Shown here: piece after piece, positions 32,818 to 43,214 of the stretch
Layout: each line of letters begins with the position of its first letter
How positions within the stretch are numbered: position 1 is the stretch's first letter
Origin: Clusia tigrina
Taxonomy: Eukaryota; Arthropoda; Insecta; Diptera; Clusiidae
Length of the DNA: 64,000 nucleotides
Reading direction: 5' to 3'
NCBI GenBank assembly: GCA_920105625.2
Contig: OV050030.1
Location: forward strand, 114,310,814 to 114,374,813
Notes under the pieces: generated by a model
What the model saw: only the letters and a program-made list of their open reading frames with translations
Databases searched by the model: none
Told to the model about the DNA's origin: nothing
Position numbers and translations under genes: made by a program

Positions 32818-35109
32818 ATGACGAAGGAAGCGCAAGGATTACTGCTGAGACAGGAACAAATTGGCGAAACGATTGAAAAGCTGGTCCGTAACTTTAAGAA
32901 AGACGGCAAGTTACGTAAGGACAACGTGTATTATCGCAAGCGAATAACACAGTTGCAAGATCTGGGGAGAGAGTTCAACAATAATCACGGACTGTTGTTG
33001 CCTCACGCAGTTGAGTACGGCAAGGGAAAATATTTTGCGGAGAAATACGCAGACTACATAAATAGTCTGGTCAACGAATGGGCAGATACATTTAGTTCTG
33101 AATTAGAAGGACTAAGGCAACAAACAGTGAGTTTGGTTTCGCCAGACGAGGAAATAAGGAACAGATTAAAATCAATACAGTCAGAGGTGAAACTGTTTAC
33201 TGGGAAAATAGTTGACCAGTTCGAAGCAAGTACAAGCAGGGAAGAAGCTCAGGAATTGTGGAAGCAGGCGAATGCCGGAGGAGCTGTGTCACCATTAGAA
33301 GTAGCGGATCAAGCCTTTACGGCAATCCAAAGAAGAACAGAAGAAAAGTTATTCAGTTTTCATAAGAAAACAGAAGATTTGAGAGCACAAAAAGAGTATC
33401 TTGAGAAGAAGGTAAAGGAACTTTCTCAGAGATTGTCGGAAACAGAGGAAGCAGCAACGCTGTTGGAGAAGGAGTGTGCAGGATTGAAAAGAGGACGGGC
33501 GACCAATAGCAACCCACATAGAAAGGAGAGATCAAAATCAGCATCGGCTGGATTTACACAGACAGTATTGACATTGCCTCCTGAAGTTCGCTGGCCGGAG
33601 TATTTAACTCCGGAAGGGATAGGTCGTATGGTAAAGCCTAGATTAGTATTGACTGGAGAAAGTGAAGCGGGATTTTTATTTGACGCGTCGGAAATCGGTG
33701 TCGAGCCATTTACTCCAGAACGTCCGGTAACTAATAAAAATAAGGGGTATACGCCAAAAGAGCCAGAAGCAATAACGGTACAGGACAGGCCTAATACTGT
33801 GGACAGTATTTCGCCTGTACGAACAAACGATCGAAGACTAATTAGTTTGAGTCCGTCATTGGTCAATTACCTCTCAGATCCGGGAGAAGTGAATCTAGGA
33901 ACGAACCACAAAGATAGCACTCAAGTTTTACCGGTCATAAGTAAAACAAATAGAAGTAAAATGGGCATTCTGGAAGTAGCTCATGCAGTGGAGAAGCTGG
34001 TGCCCATGTTCTCAGGGGTCGAGTTGTATGATCTGAGAACTGAGATACGGCGCTTCAAAGAAGGTTGTGAGTTGGCGCAACAGAGTCTTCCGGGAGCAGA
34101 AGGGGAACATTTGATAAGATGTATAAGACAAAGGACCACAGGTGATGCGTTTGATTTACTAGCGCATAGCTCAGTAAGCACCCTGCCGGAGTTGTACGCA
34201 CTTTTAGATCGAACATATTTGAAACAAAAGTCGTACGACTGTCTTGTACGGGAAATACAGGAATCAACTCAGAAACCAGGGGAGGAATTGAGAGCCTGGG
34301 GACGAAGGATCCAGTCTCTGGGGAACGCTGCTGAGACAGAAGCTAACAGGCAGTTTCCAGGAAATGTCGCAGCATATAAGGCTCAAGTAGAGCGAGCCAT
34401 GATTTCTGTGTTTAAGGCAGGTCTGATAAATAGGGACTTGGCGAATTATACTCTTAATCTCACGCAGAGGAGTATGGCAGAATTAGTCGAAGCGGTTTCT
34501 TCCGCAGAAGAGTCAATCCAGCAGCGAGCGACAACAGGTGGAATCTGTTGGAATAATGCTCCTGCAGAGGTAGGACCGGTACAACAGCGGAACCCAAGGG
34601 GAATCGGCAGATTTTCCCTCCCGCAACAAAGAGAACAAGGTTGCCTAGTCGAGAGTTTCCAGCCGAGGAAACCCATTTGTTCATTCTGCCATAAGTCAGG
34701 CCATACAAGAGACGAATGCATTACACGCAAGAATACGCCCTATTGTATGGAGTGCCAAACATATGGTCATGAGGCAAGTAGGCAGTGTCAATTAGACAAT
34801 AAATGGGATCAAAGTAGAAGGCAGCCAGCTACGAGGCGCCCAGATCCAACCTTAAGGGACAACAGGGGTAGTGGTCCTCGAGTCAGCTCAACGAAAGGGA
34901 TTAACCAAGGAAGAAATCCTTTCAGCACTGGTAATGGTCAGCAGCGGCCAAACTGGGATACTGGAGGAGGACAAAGGTTAGGCAACACCCAACAGGGGTT
35001 GAAATGCTTCTCATGTGGTCGGATGGGACATCGAGCTGCGGAGTGCAGGGATAGGCAGTTCCAACAGAGGAACCAGGGAAACTTCCAGCGGCCCAGTCGA
35101 GGCCAGTAG
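32818..35109 (+). CDS. gag: Gag polyprotein of the gypsy element
   Basis: 763 codons from an ATG at 32818 (an upstream in-frame TTG at 32785 is less likely, and the related copy at 56545 starts at the same ATG). It builds the particle and binds RNA. The N-terminal half is rich in heptad-like charged helices (coiled coil around residues 190-240). The central part is the capsid-like core. The C-terminus carries three zinc knuckles: CSFCHKSGHTRDEC, CMECQTYGHEASRQC (one residue longer) and CFSCGRMGHRAAEC, within a Gln/Arg-rich tail. The stop at 35107-35109 overlaps the pol frame. Confidence 0.92.
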   Translation: MTKEAQGLLLRQEQIGETIEKLVRNFKKDGKLRKDNVYYRKRITQLQDLGREFNNNHGLLLPHAVEYGKGKYFAEKYADYINSLVNEWADTFSSELEGLRQQTVSLVSPDEEIRNRLKSIQSEVKLFTGKIVDQFEASTSREEAQELWKQANAGGAVSPLEVADQAFTAIQRRTEEKLFSFHKKTEDLRAQKEYLEKKVKELSQRLSETEEAATLLEKECAGLKRGRATNSNPHRKERSKSASAGFTQTVLTLPPEVRWPEYLTPEGIGRMVKPRLVLTGESEAGFLFDASEIGVEPFTPERPVTNKNKGYTPKEPEAITVQDRPNTVDSISPVRTNDRRLISLSPSLVNYLSDPGEVNLGTNHKDSTQVLPVISKTNRSKMGILEVAHAVEKLVPMFSGVELYDLRTEIRRFKEGCELAQQSLPGAEGEHLIRCIRQRTTGDAFDLLAHSSVSTLPELYALLDRTYLKQKSYDCLVREIQESTQKPGEELRAWGRRIQSLGNAAETEANRQFPGNVAAYKAQVERAMISVFKAGLINRDLANYTLNLTQRSMAELVEAVSSAEESIQQRATTGGICWNNAPAEVGPVQQRNPRGIGRFSLPQQREQGCLVESFQPRKPICSFCHKSGHTRDECITRKNTPYCMECQTYGHEASRQCQLDNKWDQSRRQPATRRPDPTLRDNRGSGPRVSSTKGINQGRNPFSTGNGQQRPNWDTGGGQRLGNTQQGLKCFSCGRMGHRAAECRDRQFQQRNQGNFQRPSRGQ
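35076..35082 (+). promoter_or_regulatory. -1 ribosomal frameshift heptamer GGGAAAC
   Basis: In the gag frame the bases read CAG GGA AAC, so G-GGA-AAC fits X-XXY-YYZ exactly. The pol frame is -1 relative to gag and open from 35055, and the slip rejoins it at CTT (35082). Seven bases downstream a GGCC-CAGTCGA-GGCC hairpin (35090-35104) and an overlapping CCAG-TAGA-CTGG hairpin are possible. The heptamer and both downstream arms are conserved in the decayed copy near 58715. Confidence 0.85.
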
Positions 35110-38100
35110 ACTGGAAAGCCAAAAGTAAGGAAGTAACAGTTAGGCCGAAGGTACGTGTGACTGGTAATGTAGGAAGTACAGTCCAGGAAAAGGAGGAGCA
35201 AGAGGCTCTCCAATACCACGTACCAAGTAACGTGAACACAATGGTTCAAATTACGGAGGAGCAAGAGTCTCTCCGGGGGAAAATTTTGGATTGCGTACTG
35301 ATTTGGGTAACTGTGATGATTCTAGCACTTAGATTAAGTTTTAATAAGATTAGAGAGTATAAGCCAATCGCCGCGTACGTGGTACGAGAATGTGTAGTTA
35401 AGATATTAACGGTGATATTGAGGGAGTATAGGATTGTAAGGGATAACTGCGGTGCATGGAGGAGAAAATTGGAAGAGTTAGGAAGTAGATACGCGTCCAT
35501 TTTGGAGTCAAAAGGGCGTTGTTTCGTTGTGAGCGGGGTAGGAGATGCTTTCATCGAGATACCCTGCAAGGAGGCGGCTAGTGGAAAGCTAGTGCTTTTG
35601 ATAGATTCAGGGGCGGATACTAGCCTCGTAAAATCTAGTGTTTTACGGAAAGGACTAGTTATTAACCCAAAAGATGTCAAAACGCTTAATGGAGCGTTCG
35701 GAGGTTGCATCAGAACACTGGGGTCACTTAAAATAGGGCACAGTAAAGTTAAGGGAATGAGTTTTAGAGTGCACGCAGTTGAATTGGATAGGGAAGGTAT
35801 CCCGGCCGATGGGATAATTGGCCGCGATAATCTCTGGGGCCGCACCATACTGGATGCGCTGGAGAAACAGTTATCATTTTATGATGATAATAAGAATAGA
35901 ATCCTTACTCTCCCATTGAAGTCATGGCAGGAAGGAACCGTGAATAGGGTTAAGAATTGTAGGGAGGTAGTGAACGCAAGGTCAACCAGAGTAGTTACTA
36001 TGCGTGTAAACACGAAACTCAGGACTGTTGTTTTGCACAAGCAGCAGCTAGCGGAGGGTGTGTATATGGGAGAGACCATAACGCACGTTGACAAGGGTAA
36101 AGTGTACGCTTGTGTACTAAATGCGTCAGAGGAGGACTACTATATGGATAAGGATTTTAGGCCTAAGTTCACTAGTTATGATAGTTTTAAGGAACCGAAC
36201 TATGGAACAGTTAATCAGATTAAGCAGATAGATGTAAGGAAAAGAATGGAGAGAGTGCTAGAATCACTAAAGTTAGACCCAAGCGTAAATACAGAAGAGA
36301 AGGCATCAATAGAAGCCATTTGTATGTCATTCCATGACATATTTTTGCTGGAAGGAGACCAGCTAACATATACACCAGAGGTAGAGCATGAAATACCTAC
36401 TAGAGTGGATCAAGCGCCAATTAACCAGAAGCAATACAGATTGCCGCAAGCTCACAAAGATGAGGTAAATAGGCAAGTGGAAGGAATGTTAAAGGATAAC
36501 ATTATTTTACCGAGTATCTCGCCTTGGAACTCACCAATAATTTTGGTACCAAAGAAGGGAGGTGCACAGGGTCAGAAGAAGTGGAGAATGGTCGTCGATT
36601 TTAGGAAATTGAACGACGCCACTATCAAGCAGGTGTTCCCGATACCAAGGATAGAAGAGATTCTGGATCAATTGGGACACAGTAGATATTTTTCTACACT
36701 TGATTTAGCGAGTGGCTACCACCAAGTTCTGGTGGATACCCAAGATAAGCAGAAAACCGCGTTCAGCACCGGTTTAGGCCATTACGAGTTCAATAGAATG
36801 CCGTTTGGATTAACAGGAGCACCGGCTACCTTCCAACGGCTAATGAACCATGTGCTAACAGGCTTACAAGGGTTAGATTGTTTTGTGTATCTCGATGATA
36901 TTGTAATTTATGGGAAGAACTTGCAGCAGCATTCGCAACGCTTGCGCAAGGTGCTCCAGAAATTACGAGAACACAACTTGAAATTGAACACGGAGAAGTG
37001 TCAATTTTTGCGAAGAGAGGTGGTTTATTTAGGCCATCGTTGCTCAGAAGCAGGAGCACTGCCTGACCCGCAGAAGGTGGAATGCGTTAGAAATTTAGCG
37101 GTTCCAAGAAACAGAAAAGAAGTGCAAGCATTCCTAGGACTAGTGAACTATTATAGAAAGTTCGTGGAAGGACTAGCCGGAATTGCGTTGCCAATTAACA
37201 AGTTGCTACGAAAAGAAGCAAAGTTCGAATGGACAGAGAGATGTCAGCAAGCATTCGAGAGGCTAAAGGAGATAATTAGCTCGCCACCAATTTTGGCATA
37301 CCCCGACTTTGAACAAACTTTTTTGTTGACCACTGATGCTAGCAATGAAGCATTAGGGGCAGTATTGTCACAAGGGGAAGTCGGGAATGACCGACCAATA
37401 GCATTCGCAAGCAGAGCGCTTAGCGATACGGAGAAAAGATACTCCACAATAGAGAATGAATTCCTAGCCATAGTGTGGGCTACAAAGAATTTTAGGGCAT
37501 ATCTGCTAGGACACCCATTCAAGATATATACTGATCACCAGCCGTTAAGAGGCATAGCCAATTTGAAAGACCAAACGTCTAGGCTAGCCAGGTTCAGACA
37601 CAAATTGTCTGAGTATGATTTTGAAATCATATACAAACCTGGGAAAAAGAATCTGAATGCCGATGCACTCAGCAGAGTACCGCAGGCACAGAAAGTATCA
37701 GTAGTGCAAACAAGGTCCAAGGCACGGTCGGATAAGGAGAAGGCCGAGAGGATGCAGAAGGACAAAGTTGATGCTACAAGAGATGTTAGCAATGCGGGTT
37801 TCGATCCCAATGAGCAAGCAGCCAGTAATGTAGAATGGCTGGAGGATACAAAGGATATCCAGGCTGTGTTAAAGGGTTTCCATGATTCACCTCTGGGTGG
37901 CCACCAGGGATTCTGGAAAACCCATGACAGAATTAGGCGAGTATACGGATGGAAGGGTATGCTCAAGGACATTAAGAAATATATAAAGAGTTGTCCAAAA
38001 TGCCAGGCCAACAAAAGCTCAAGGCTGACGAAGATGCCAATGGTGTTAACTGACACACCTAAACAGCCATTTGATAAAGTTCATATGGATATTGTAGGTA

Positions 38101-38897
38101 TTCTACCTGAGACAGTTTCGAGAAACAAGTACATATTGACATTCCAAGATGATTTCTCAAAGTATATGGCGTGCGTGGCTATACCCGATGCTGAAGCAGG
38201 TACGGTGGCCAAAGCATTCTTTGATGAAATAGTAGCACGATACAACATACCTAAGGTTTTGATAACCGACAATGGTTCAAATTTCGTATCGAAATTATTC
38301 TCGGAAACATGTAAAATGCTGGGAATTAAGAAGTTGCACATAACACCATATCATCCACAAGCGAATGGCTCATTGGAACGTAGTCATCGACCTCTGGCCG
38401 AGTACTTGCGCAGTTTCGCCAAGGAAGACGGCTCGAATTGGGATCAATGGTTAACCACTGCAATGCATGTACACAATAATACGGTACATGTATCAACGAA
38501 GCAAACTCCGTTCAGGACGCTCTACGGGTTTGATTTTAACATGCCAGCAAATCTGAAGCGCAAATGTGCGCCAGTGTACAATGCTGATGACCCCAATAAA
38601 GTACAAAAATACCAGTTGCAGCGAGCGCACGAATTGGTTAGAGAAAACCAGGAATGTGCTAAACGAGTGGCCAGGGAAGCCTATAACAAGGTACTAAACC
38701 CAGTAGTTTTTCATGTGGGTGATCAAGTACTAATGAAGAATCAGGCTAGGAGAAATAAATTCTCACCTGTGTGGATAGGTCCGTATGTGGTAGCAGAGAT
38801 CCGAAGCCCAGTTACAACAGTCGTAACGATTAAGGGCAAGAGTAAAAAGCTACATAATAATTTGTTAAAATTATTCCACATTAGACCACACAACTAA
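35082..38897 (+). CDS. pol: Pol polyprotein (protease, RT, RNase H, integrase)
   Basis: Made as Gag-Pol after -1 slippage; no ATG is needed. Residues counted from 35157: a hydrophobic, probably membrane-type segment near 50-70, protease DSGADTSLV at 150-158 with IIGRDNL near 219, RT WRMVVDFRKLND from 476 and FVYLDDIVIY with the catalytic DD at 580-581, RNase H TDASNEALGAV at about 726 and YTDHQPLRG near 793, integrase zinc domain from H909 to CPKC (946-949), and catalytic D978, D1038 and E1074, an exact D35E spacing. All catalytic residues I can check are present. It ends at 38897 with no env frame following. Confidence 0.93.
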   Translation, partial: LPAAQSRPVDWKAKSKEVTVRPKVRVTGNVGSTVQEKEEQEALQYHVPSNVNTMVQITEEQESLRGKILDCVLIWVTVMILALRLSFNKIREYKPIAAYVVRECVVKILTVILREYRIVRDNCGAWRRKLEELGSRYASILESKGRCFVVSGVGDAFIEIPCKEAASGKLVLLIDSGADTSLVKSSVLRKGLVINPKDVKTLNGAFGGCIRTLGSLKIGHSKVKGMSFRVHAVELDREGIPADGIIGRDNLWGRTILDALEKQLSFYDDNKNRILTLPLKSWQEGTVNRVKNCREVVNARSTRVVTMRVNTKLRTVVLHKQQLAEGVYMGETITHVDKGKVYACVLNASEEDYYMDKDFRPKFTSYDSFKEPNYGTVNQIKQIDVRKRMERVLESLKLDPSVNTEEKASIEAICMSFHDIFLLEGDQLTYTPEVEHEIPTRVDQAPINQKQYRLPQAHKDEVNRQVEGMLKDNIILPSISPWNSPIILVPKKGGAQGQKKWRMVVDFRKLNDATIKQVFPIPRIEEILDQLGHSRYFSTLDLASGYHQVLVDTQDKQKTAFSTGLGHYEFNRMPFGLTGAPATFQRLMNHVLTGLQGLDCFVYLDDIVIYGKNLQQHSQRLRKVLQKLREHNLKLNTEKCQFLRREVVYLGHRCSEAGALPDPQKVECVRNLAVPRNRKEVQAFLGLVNYYRKFVEGLAGIALPINKLLRKEAKFEWTERCQQAFERLKEIISSPPILAYPDFEQTFLLTTDASNEALGAVLSQGEVGNDRPIAFASRALSDTEKRYSTIENEFLAIVWATKNFRAYLLGHPFKIYTDHQPLRGIANLKDQTSRLARFRHKLSEYDFEIIYKPGKKNLNADALSRVPQAQKVSVVQTRSKARSDKEKAERMQKDKVDATRDVSNAGFDPNEQAASNVEWLEDTKDIQAVLKGFHDSPLGGHQGFWKTHDRIRRVYGWKGMLKDIKKYIKSCPKCQANKSSRLTKMPMVLTDTPKQPFDKVHMDIVGILPETVSRNKYILTFQDDFSKYMACVAIPDAEAGTVAKAFFDEIVARYNIPKVLITDNGSNFVSKLFSETCKMLGIKKLHITPYHPQANGSLERSHRPLAEYLRSFAKEDGSNWDQWLTTAMHVHNNTVHVSTKQTPFRTLYGFDFNMPANLKRKCAPVYNADDPNKVQKYQLQRAHELVRENQECAKRVAREAYNKVLNPVVFHVGDQVLMKNQARRNKFSPVWIGPYVVAEIRSPVTTVVTIKGKSKKLHNNLLKLFHIRPHN

Positions 38898-40666
38898 AGA
38901 CATGTGTTAGCAGTGTTTTACAAGTGTAAACACAAAAATAACAACGTAAACATGTACGTGTGTATATCGGATAACACACAGCTCCGATTCTCAAAGTCAA
39001 GGCCAGTAGAAGTGTGCCACTTAAAATCGAGCGATTAAAGTTGACGTAATAAAAGTGCTTATTATGCACTGTGGCCGAACGAAGCATAGTAGGGAAAAAT
39101 ATTTTTTTTAAATAATGATAAATATTGCACGTAATTAAAAAATAAAATGAAATAATAAGACAGTCGTGGGTAAGTAATATAAAACAAAACTTCGAATATG
39201 TACATACATATGTACATACGGCAGTGTATGCACTGAAATTCGATGCATGAGCATTAACGCCAGGCAACGGAACTGCTGGTGAAGTAAGTATATATACGAG
39301 TATGTATATATGTGTATAAGATAAAGAATGAATGTACGAATGTATATTTAAAGAAGTAAGTATTCTAGTTAGGAGGAATGGGTATGTGCGTATGTATATA
39401 TTTGCAGATACTGCAGCAGGCTATATGTAGATATACTCGTACATAGGTTTTAACTGTTTATTGTCTAGGAAATTAGCGTATGGAAATTCGAAAAAATGTA
39501 TAGTTAATTGGGGAAAATAACGTTAGTAATTAATTCTAGGTAAATTAAAGCGCCTTGAATGTATGTATGTATTCATATACGGGCTAAGTACAGGATGGAA
39601 AATAGAATCATTAATGGATATATACATATCAGGCTAGAAGTAAATTTAAATAAAAAGTAATTGTATGCAATGAAAGATATAGTCATGCGATGGACAAAGT
39701 TTTGACACAAACGGGATTATTTTGTATAATCTGGTTTTTGTCGGAGGGCCAATGAATTGGTTCAAAGTTGAAATGAGTGATAACGCACGTGTTGAAAAAG
39801 AGCACGAAAAATTAATCAGAGCAAAACTGATGCCCTATATGGCTATGAAAACGCATAGTCCAGTCCTCTTTTCCTCCAGGATACGGTAGCGAATCCGATA
39901 ATGTAAGGGGAGAAGACGAGTGGACGGCAAATTGGATGATATAGCATTCAATTATGTAAAAAAGCATGTTGTAGAAATATTGTTTTTTGTTTATATATTC
40001 AGGAATAGCGTATGTTTAAGAAAAGTTACAGATTAAAAAAAAATTATAATCGGAGTAAAAGTTCAGATTAAAATTAAAGGTAGATTAGAAAAAATTATAG
40101 TTAAAAATTAATTGTTTAAAATCTAACTTTATAATGAAATAAGTGTTAAAAACAAAAATCATACTAAATTAGGAAGTTCTACCCAAGAGTATATATAGTA
40201 CTTATAGTGTATTTATTTAAATATTATATAATTTTGAAATTCATTTATTAAATTGACTTATGAAATGTTCGACAAAAATTAAACATATATCAAACTAAAA
40301 TGTATACTAGGAAATTAAGAAAATTATTATAGGTGTTCTCTATATAGCTCTGATGATCTGAAGCGAAGCAGGAAGTTCCGGGAACAGCGGATATCGGAAG
40401 ACGGTGCGGACTAAAGGACCAACATAGTATTCGGAAAGATGCGTTTTTGAAAAACAGAGATTTTTGGCAGTTATCTAAGGTTTGTGACCCCAAGGATGCC
40501 AACATATTAGATTGGGGATGAATGGCGACGGATGTAATTTTAATTTTGCGAAACGGCATATGGCCGCAGCATTTGAACGCGTTGTGGATGAGTTATTGAC
40601 AAAAAACCAAAAATAAACAAGTTTACTTGCGGAGTCATATTTTGCATTGGACAGTTTTATAGTACA
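38898..40666 (+). other. Gypsy 3' region, non-coding part
   Basis: About 1.8 kb of AT-rich sequence between pol and a small ORF. I see no env motifs or long frame. It is shared, with many differences, by the copies at 51034-54900 and 61980-64000, so it is a constant part of this family. It contains TACGAGTA/TACTCGTA at about 39296 and 39435. Confidence 0.6.
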
Positions 40667-40975
40667 ATGTCCACCCAGTGTATCACAATCTCAACAGAAT
40701 CGATTTTGAATAAATTGAAGATGGGTAAAAGCTTAAGGAGGGTGACTAAAACCACCATCAAATATAATAAGCAGAGGAAATTTGGCTCACGGAAGTTAAT
40801 TGCTTCACTGAAGTATATGTCCAATCTAGAGTATGAACATATGATATGTGATTTACATATGAAATATGATTTAATACAAGAGGACACAGAGACTGGTAAC
40901 CGACCAGAGTACACAAATTACATAATTGAACGTGTATCTCAGAAAAAGACCGATTGTCTCCATATCAAAGCCTAA
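40667..40975 (+). CDS. Small basic ORF (102 codons) in the gypsy 3' region, unknown
   Basis: Starts ATGTCCACCCAG and encodes a Lys/Arg-rich protein with KMGKSLRRVTKTTIKYNKQ and a central FGSRKLIASLKYMSN block. No signal peptide, membrane segment or known motif is visible. A splice-acceptor-like TTTTATAG lies just upstream (ending 40662). The decayed copy at 54925 keeps the first 55 codons open, with about seven amino-acid changes, then a TAA; its acceptor AG is lost. It could be an accessory protein made from a spliced RNA, or a chance ORF. Confidence 0.4.
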   Translation: MSTQCITISTESILNKLKMGKSLRRVTKTTIKYNKQRKFGSRKLIASLKYMSNLEYEHMICDLHMKYDLIQEDTETGNRPEYTNYIIERVSQKKTDCLHIKA

Positions 40976-41737
40976 CGATGTCAAATGCCATTATGCGGAA
41001 GCTCAAGAGAAATACTTCCACCATAAAACGCATTGCTGCAAAGTAAGAAGTTGTATTGTAATCTCTCATGTATTCCAAATGATTTTTAATGGTTGAATAC
41101 TACAAGCAGAGGCAGTACCACCTACAGCCGGGGGGTCACACAATATAAATGGAAAGAAGAAGGCCACTAAAAGCAAAGTTTTAATGGAAAACCAGATCGC
41201 CAACCTATAACATCTTTGTACGTACTGATCCAGAAAGAAGGGAGGGGTATGCAGAGTTCATCGAGGGACTTCACTCCGACAACGACGGTCGTCAAATGGA
41301 CCAGCGGGTAGCAGAGAGCGCAGTATAATGTAAGGTTTTATGTATAGATGTTTGTATATACGCCAATGAGAAAAGAGTCAATGAAAGACCAAATCATAAA
41401 AAGGGGATTATAAAAAAAAAATAATGATGGATAAAAATAAAAAAAAAAAAAAACAAAAACAAAAACAAAGTGAAGAGAAAAAAAAAATAAAAGAAAGAAA
41501 ACTACAAAAGAAAATAAAAGCTAGAGAAAAAGAAATATACAGAAAAGAAAAGAATAAAAAAGAAAAAAATAAAAACCGTGACAGAACCCAAACAAGGCGA
41601 TTTAAAAAAAAAAAAAGATGTAAATAAAAACAAATTATATGTATGTAATATAGAGTTCAATCGATGCACATATATGTTTGCAGTGCAAGAAAAATATTGT
41701 AAAGATTTAAAGGAAGTTAGTTGCACTAACTTCTTTT
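40976..41737 (+). other. Gypsy 3' end, including A-rich tract
   Basis: No gene call. At 41405-41620 the plus strand is very A-rich with AAAGAAA and AAAAATAAAA repeats, giving a spurious Lys-rich frame (41424-41627). A palindromic AAGTTAGTTGCACTAACTTC sits at 41712-41732 just before the polypurine tract; the GTTGCACTAACTTC part of it is conserved at 55381. Confidence 0.6.
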
Positions 41738-41753
41738 AGAAAGAGGGGAGGGA
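41738..41753 (+). promoter_or_regulatory. Polypurine tract
   Basis: AGAAAGAGGGGAGGGA directly precedes the 3' LTR, the plus-strand primer position. The identical tract precedes the LTR at 55415. Confidence 0.9.
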
Positions 41754-42222
41754 TGTTGTGAGTTAGAATCAAGCTACCTACGCGTAGTTGACTCACAGCA
41801 CCGGCTCTTATTAAATTCATTAAGAGCGCACATATTTTTAGGGTGCAAATATTGTAAATGAATAGTGATTATTCATTAATTATGATGTAAACTTTTAGGG
41901 TGTCACAGTTCTGCAGTCAAGCTGACGAGGGGCATTTAGAATGCACCGACGACACTTTTACTTGCAGTAGGTCAGTGGGCTTGAGCCACTGACACCAAAT
42001 AACAATTGCGAACTGGAACACCAGAAAAGTGAAGACGTAGACTGTAATGTTTATTTGTAAATAGTATATAAGAACTAGCATTTTAAGAATAATGCTCTCT
42101 TGTTGTTTGAAACTTAAAATAGTGCAATGCTCATTTAATAAAGTGGTGTAGGTTTCACAGGTTCCCGTGACAGGACATCCCAGAGGACATCTCTCGCTGA
42201 CAAGCAGAACAGGACACCAACA
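41754..42222 (+). repeat. 3' LTR of the full-length gypsy element
   Basis: Same length as the 5' LTR. By direct comparison it differs in AATAAT for AATAAA (near 42090) and in ACACCAACA for ACCCCAACA at the end. Followed by ATAT. Confidence 0.92.
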
Positions 42223-42285
42223 ATATATATACAATTACATATAAAAGTACATATACATATACATATACATATACATAAACATATA

Positions 42286-43214
42286 AAGGGTTTTTCATAA
42301 GAAACTCTACAAAAGTAAATCGATAGTGACAGCAAACGACGCCATATTTTTTCCCGCTCGTTTGACATTTCTCTTCAGTAAGGTTTGCCATTTCATCGTG
42401 CAAAGATATACTAGCCAACAACGAGTCGCAATTATTAAAATATACTACCGAAGTTCGGAGTCAGTCGCCTCAACTTTAAGAGCGCTACGTCCAATTTATG
42501 ATGAGGCTCATTTCTGGCTGAATGGCTTCGTCAATAAGCAAAATATGCGTTATTGGTTAGACAGCAATCTACACGTACTCCATGAGTCATCATTGCATCC
42601 CGAAAAAATTACGGTTTGGTGTGGTTTATGGGCCGGCGGCGTCATTGGGCGGTGCTTCTTCCGTGATGATCAAGACCGGCACAGTACTGTGAATGCGAAT
42701 CGCTACCGTTCAATGATAACCGAATATTTTTGGCCCCAATCGGATAATATGGACTTGTAGGATATGTGGTTCCAACGGGACGGCGCCACAAGCCACACAG
42801 CGAATCCCACAATCAATTTACTGCAAACCAAGTTTGGTGAACGTGTTATCTCACGAAATGGCCCAGTCGATTGGCCGCCTCGGTCGTGCGATTTGACGCC
42901 GTTAGAATATTTCCTGTGGGGCTACGTCAAGTCTATGGTCTATGCCCACAAGCCAGCGACGATTGATGAACTTCGTACGAATATCGAACGTGAAATTGCA
43001 GCAGTATCGGTCGATTTATGCTTGAAAACCGTTGAAAATTGGGTTCAGCGTCTGGACTTCTGCAAGCATGCCCGTGGTGGCCATGCAAAAGAAATCAAGT
43101 TCCAAACATAATGGCATCGAACGTACTTTCACAGGAATAAAGAATTTCATTGATATCTAAAACCGGTTTTGTTTTTTTTTTTTAACTTTTGTAGCGCTCT
43201 TATTGAAAAACCTG
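42286..43214 (+). mobile_element. Second DD41D-type mariner, internally deleted
   Basis: The left end AAGGGTTTTTCATAAGAAAC and the right end carry imperfect inverted repeats of about 30 bp that share TTTTTCA, ATAAGA and CTACAAAAGT. TA precedes the left end. It differs from the element at 30278, so it is a separate family member. Confidence 0.75.
42326..43111 (+). pseudogene. DD41D mariner transposase with deletion and one stop
   Basis: N-terminal DNA-binding helices (YTSQQRVAIIKIYYRSSESV) are joined by an in-frame deletion to EAHFWLNGFVNKQNMRYW, then HPEKITVWCGLWAGGVIG. A single in-frame TAG at 42758-42760 is followed in the same frame by FQRDGATSHTANPTINLL and WPPRSCDLTPLEYFLWGYVK. The final catalytic position reads Glu (PLEYF) where the relative at 30359 has Asp; the spacing from RDGA to PLE is 41 residues. 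The C-terminus is complete at 43111. Confidence 0.82.

Larger units (their letters stand above)
31301..42222 (+). mobile_element. Full-length Ty3/gypsy retrotransposon, young
   Basis: 10,922 bp with two 469 bp LTRs (31301-31769 and 41754-42222) that differ at only two positions by eye, about 0.4 %. ATAT flanks both ends (31297-31300 and 42223-42226). Order: LTR, primer site, ~1 kb leader, gag, -1 frameshift, pol (protease, RT, RNase H, integrase), a 2.9 kb 3' region, polypurine tract, LTR. Gag and pol are open throughout, so it may be able to move. Pol type suggests the mdg1/412 side of the gypsy group, which is inference. Older relatives are at 3887, 50767 and 55415. Confidence 0.92.

Noticed and set aside
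33353..34730. Several minus-strand ORFs within gypsy gag
   Set aside because: Shadows of the intact plus-strand gag frame.
41424..41627. Lys-rich 67-codon ORF
   Set aside because: Low-complexity A-rich tract before the polypurine tract; composition alone keeps it open.
38898..41737. Env gene in the 3' region of the young gypsy element
   Set aside because: No frame longer than about 130 codons, and no signal peptide, cleavage site or membrane anchor on the plus strand.
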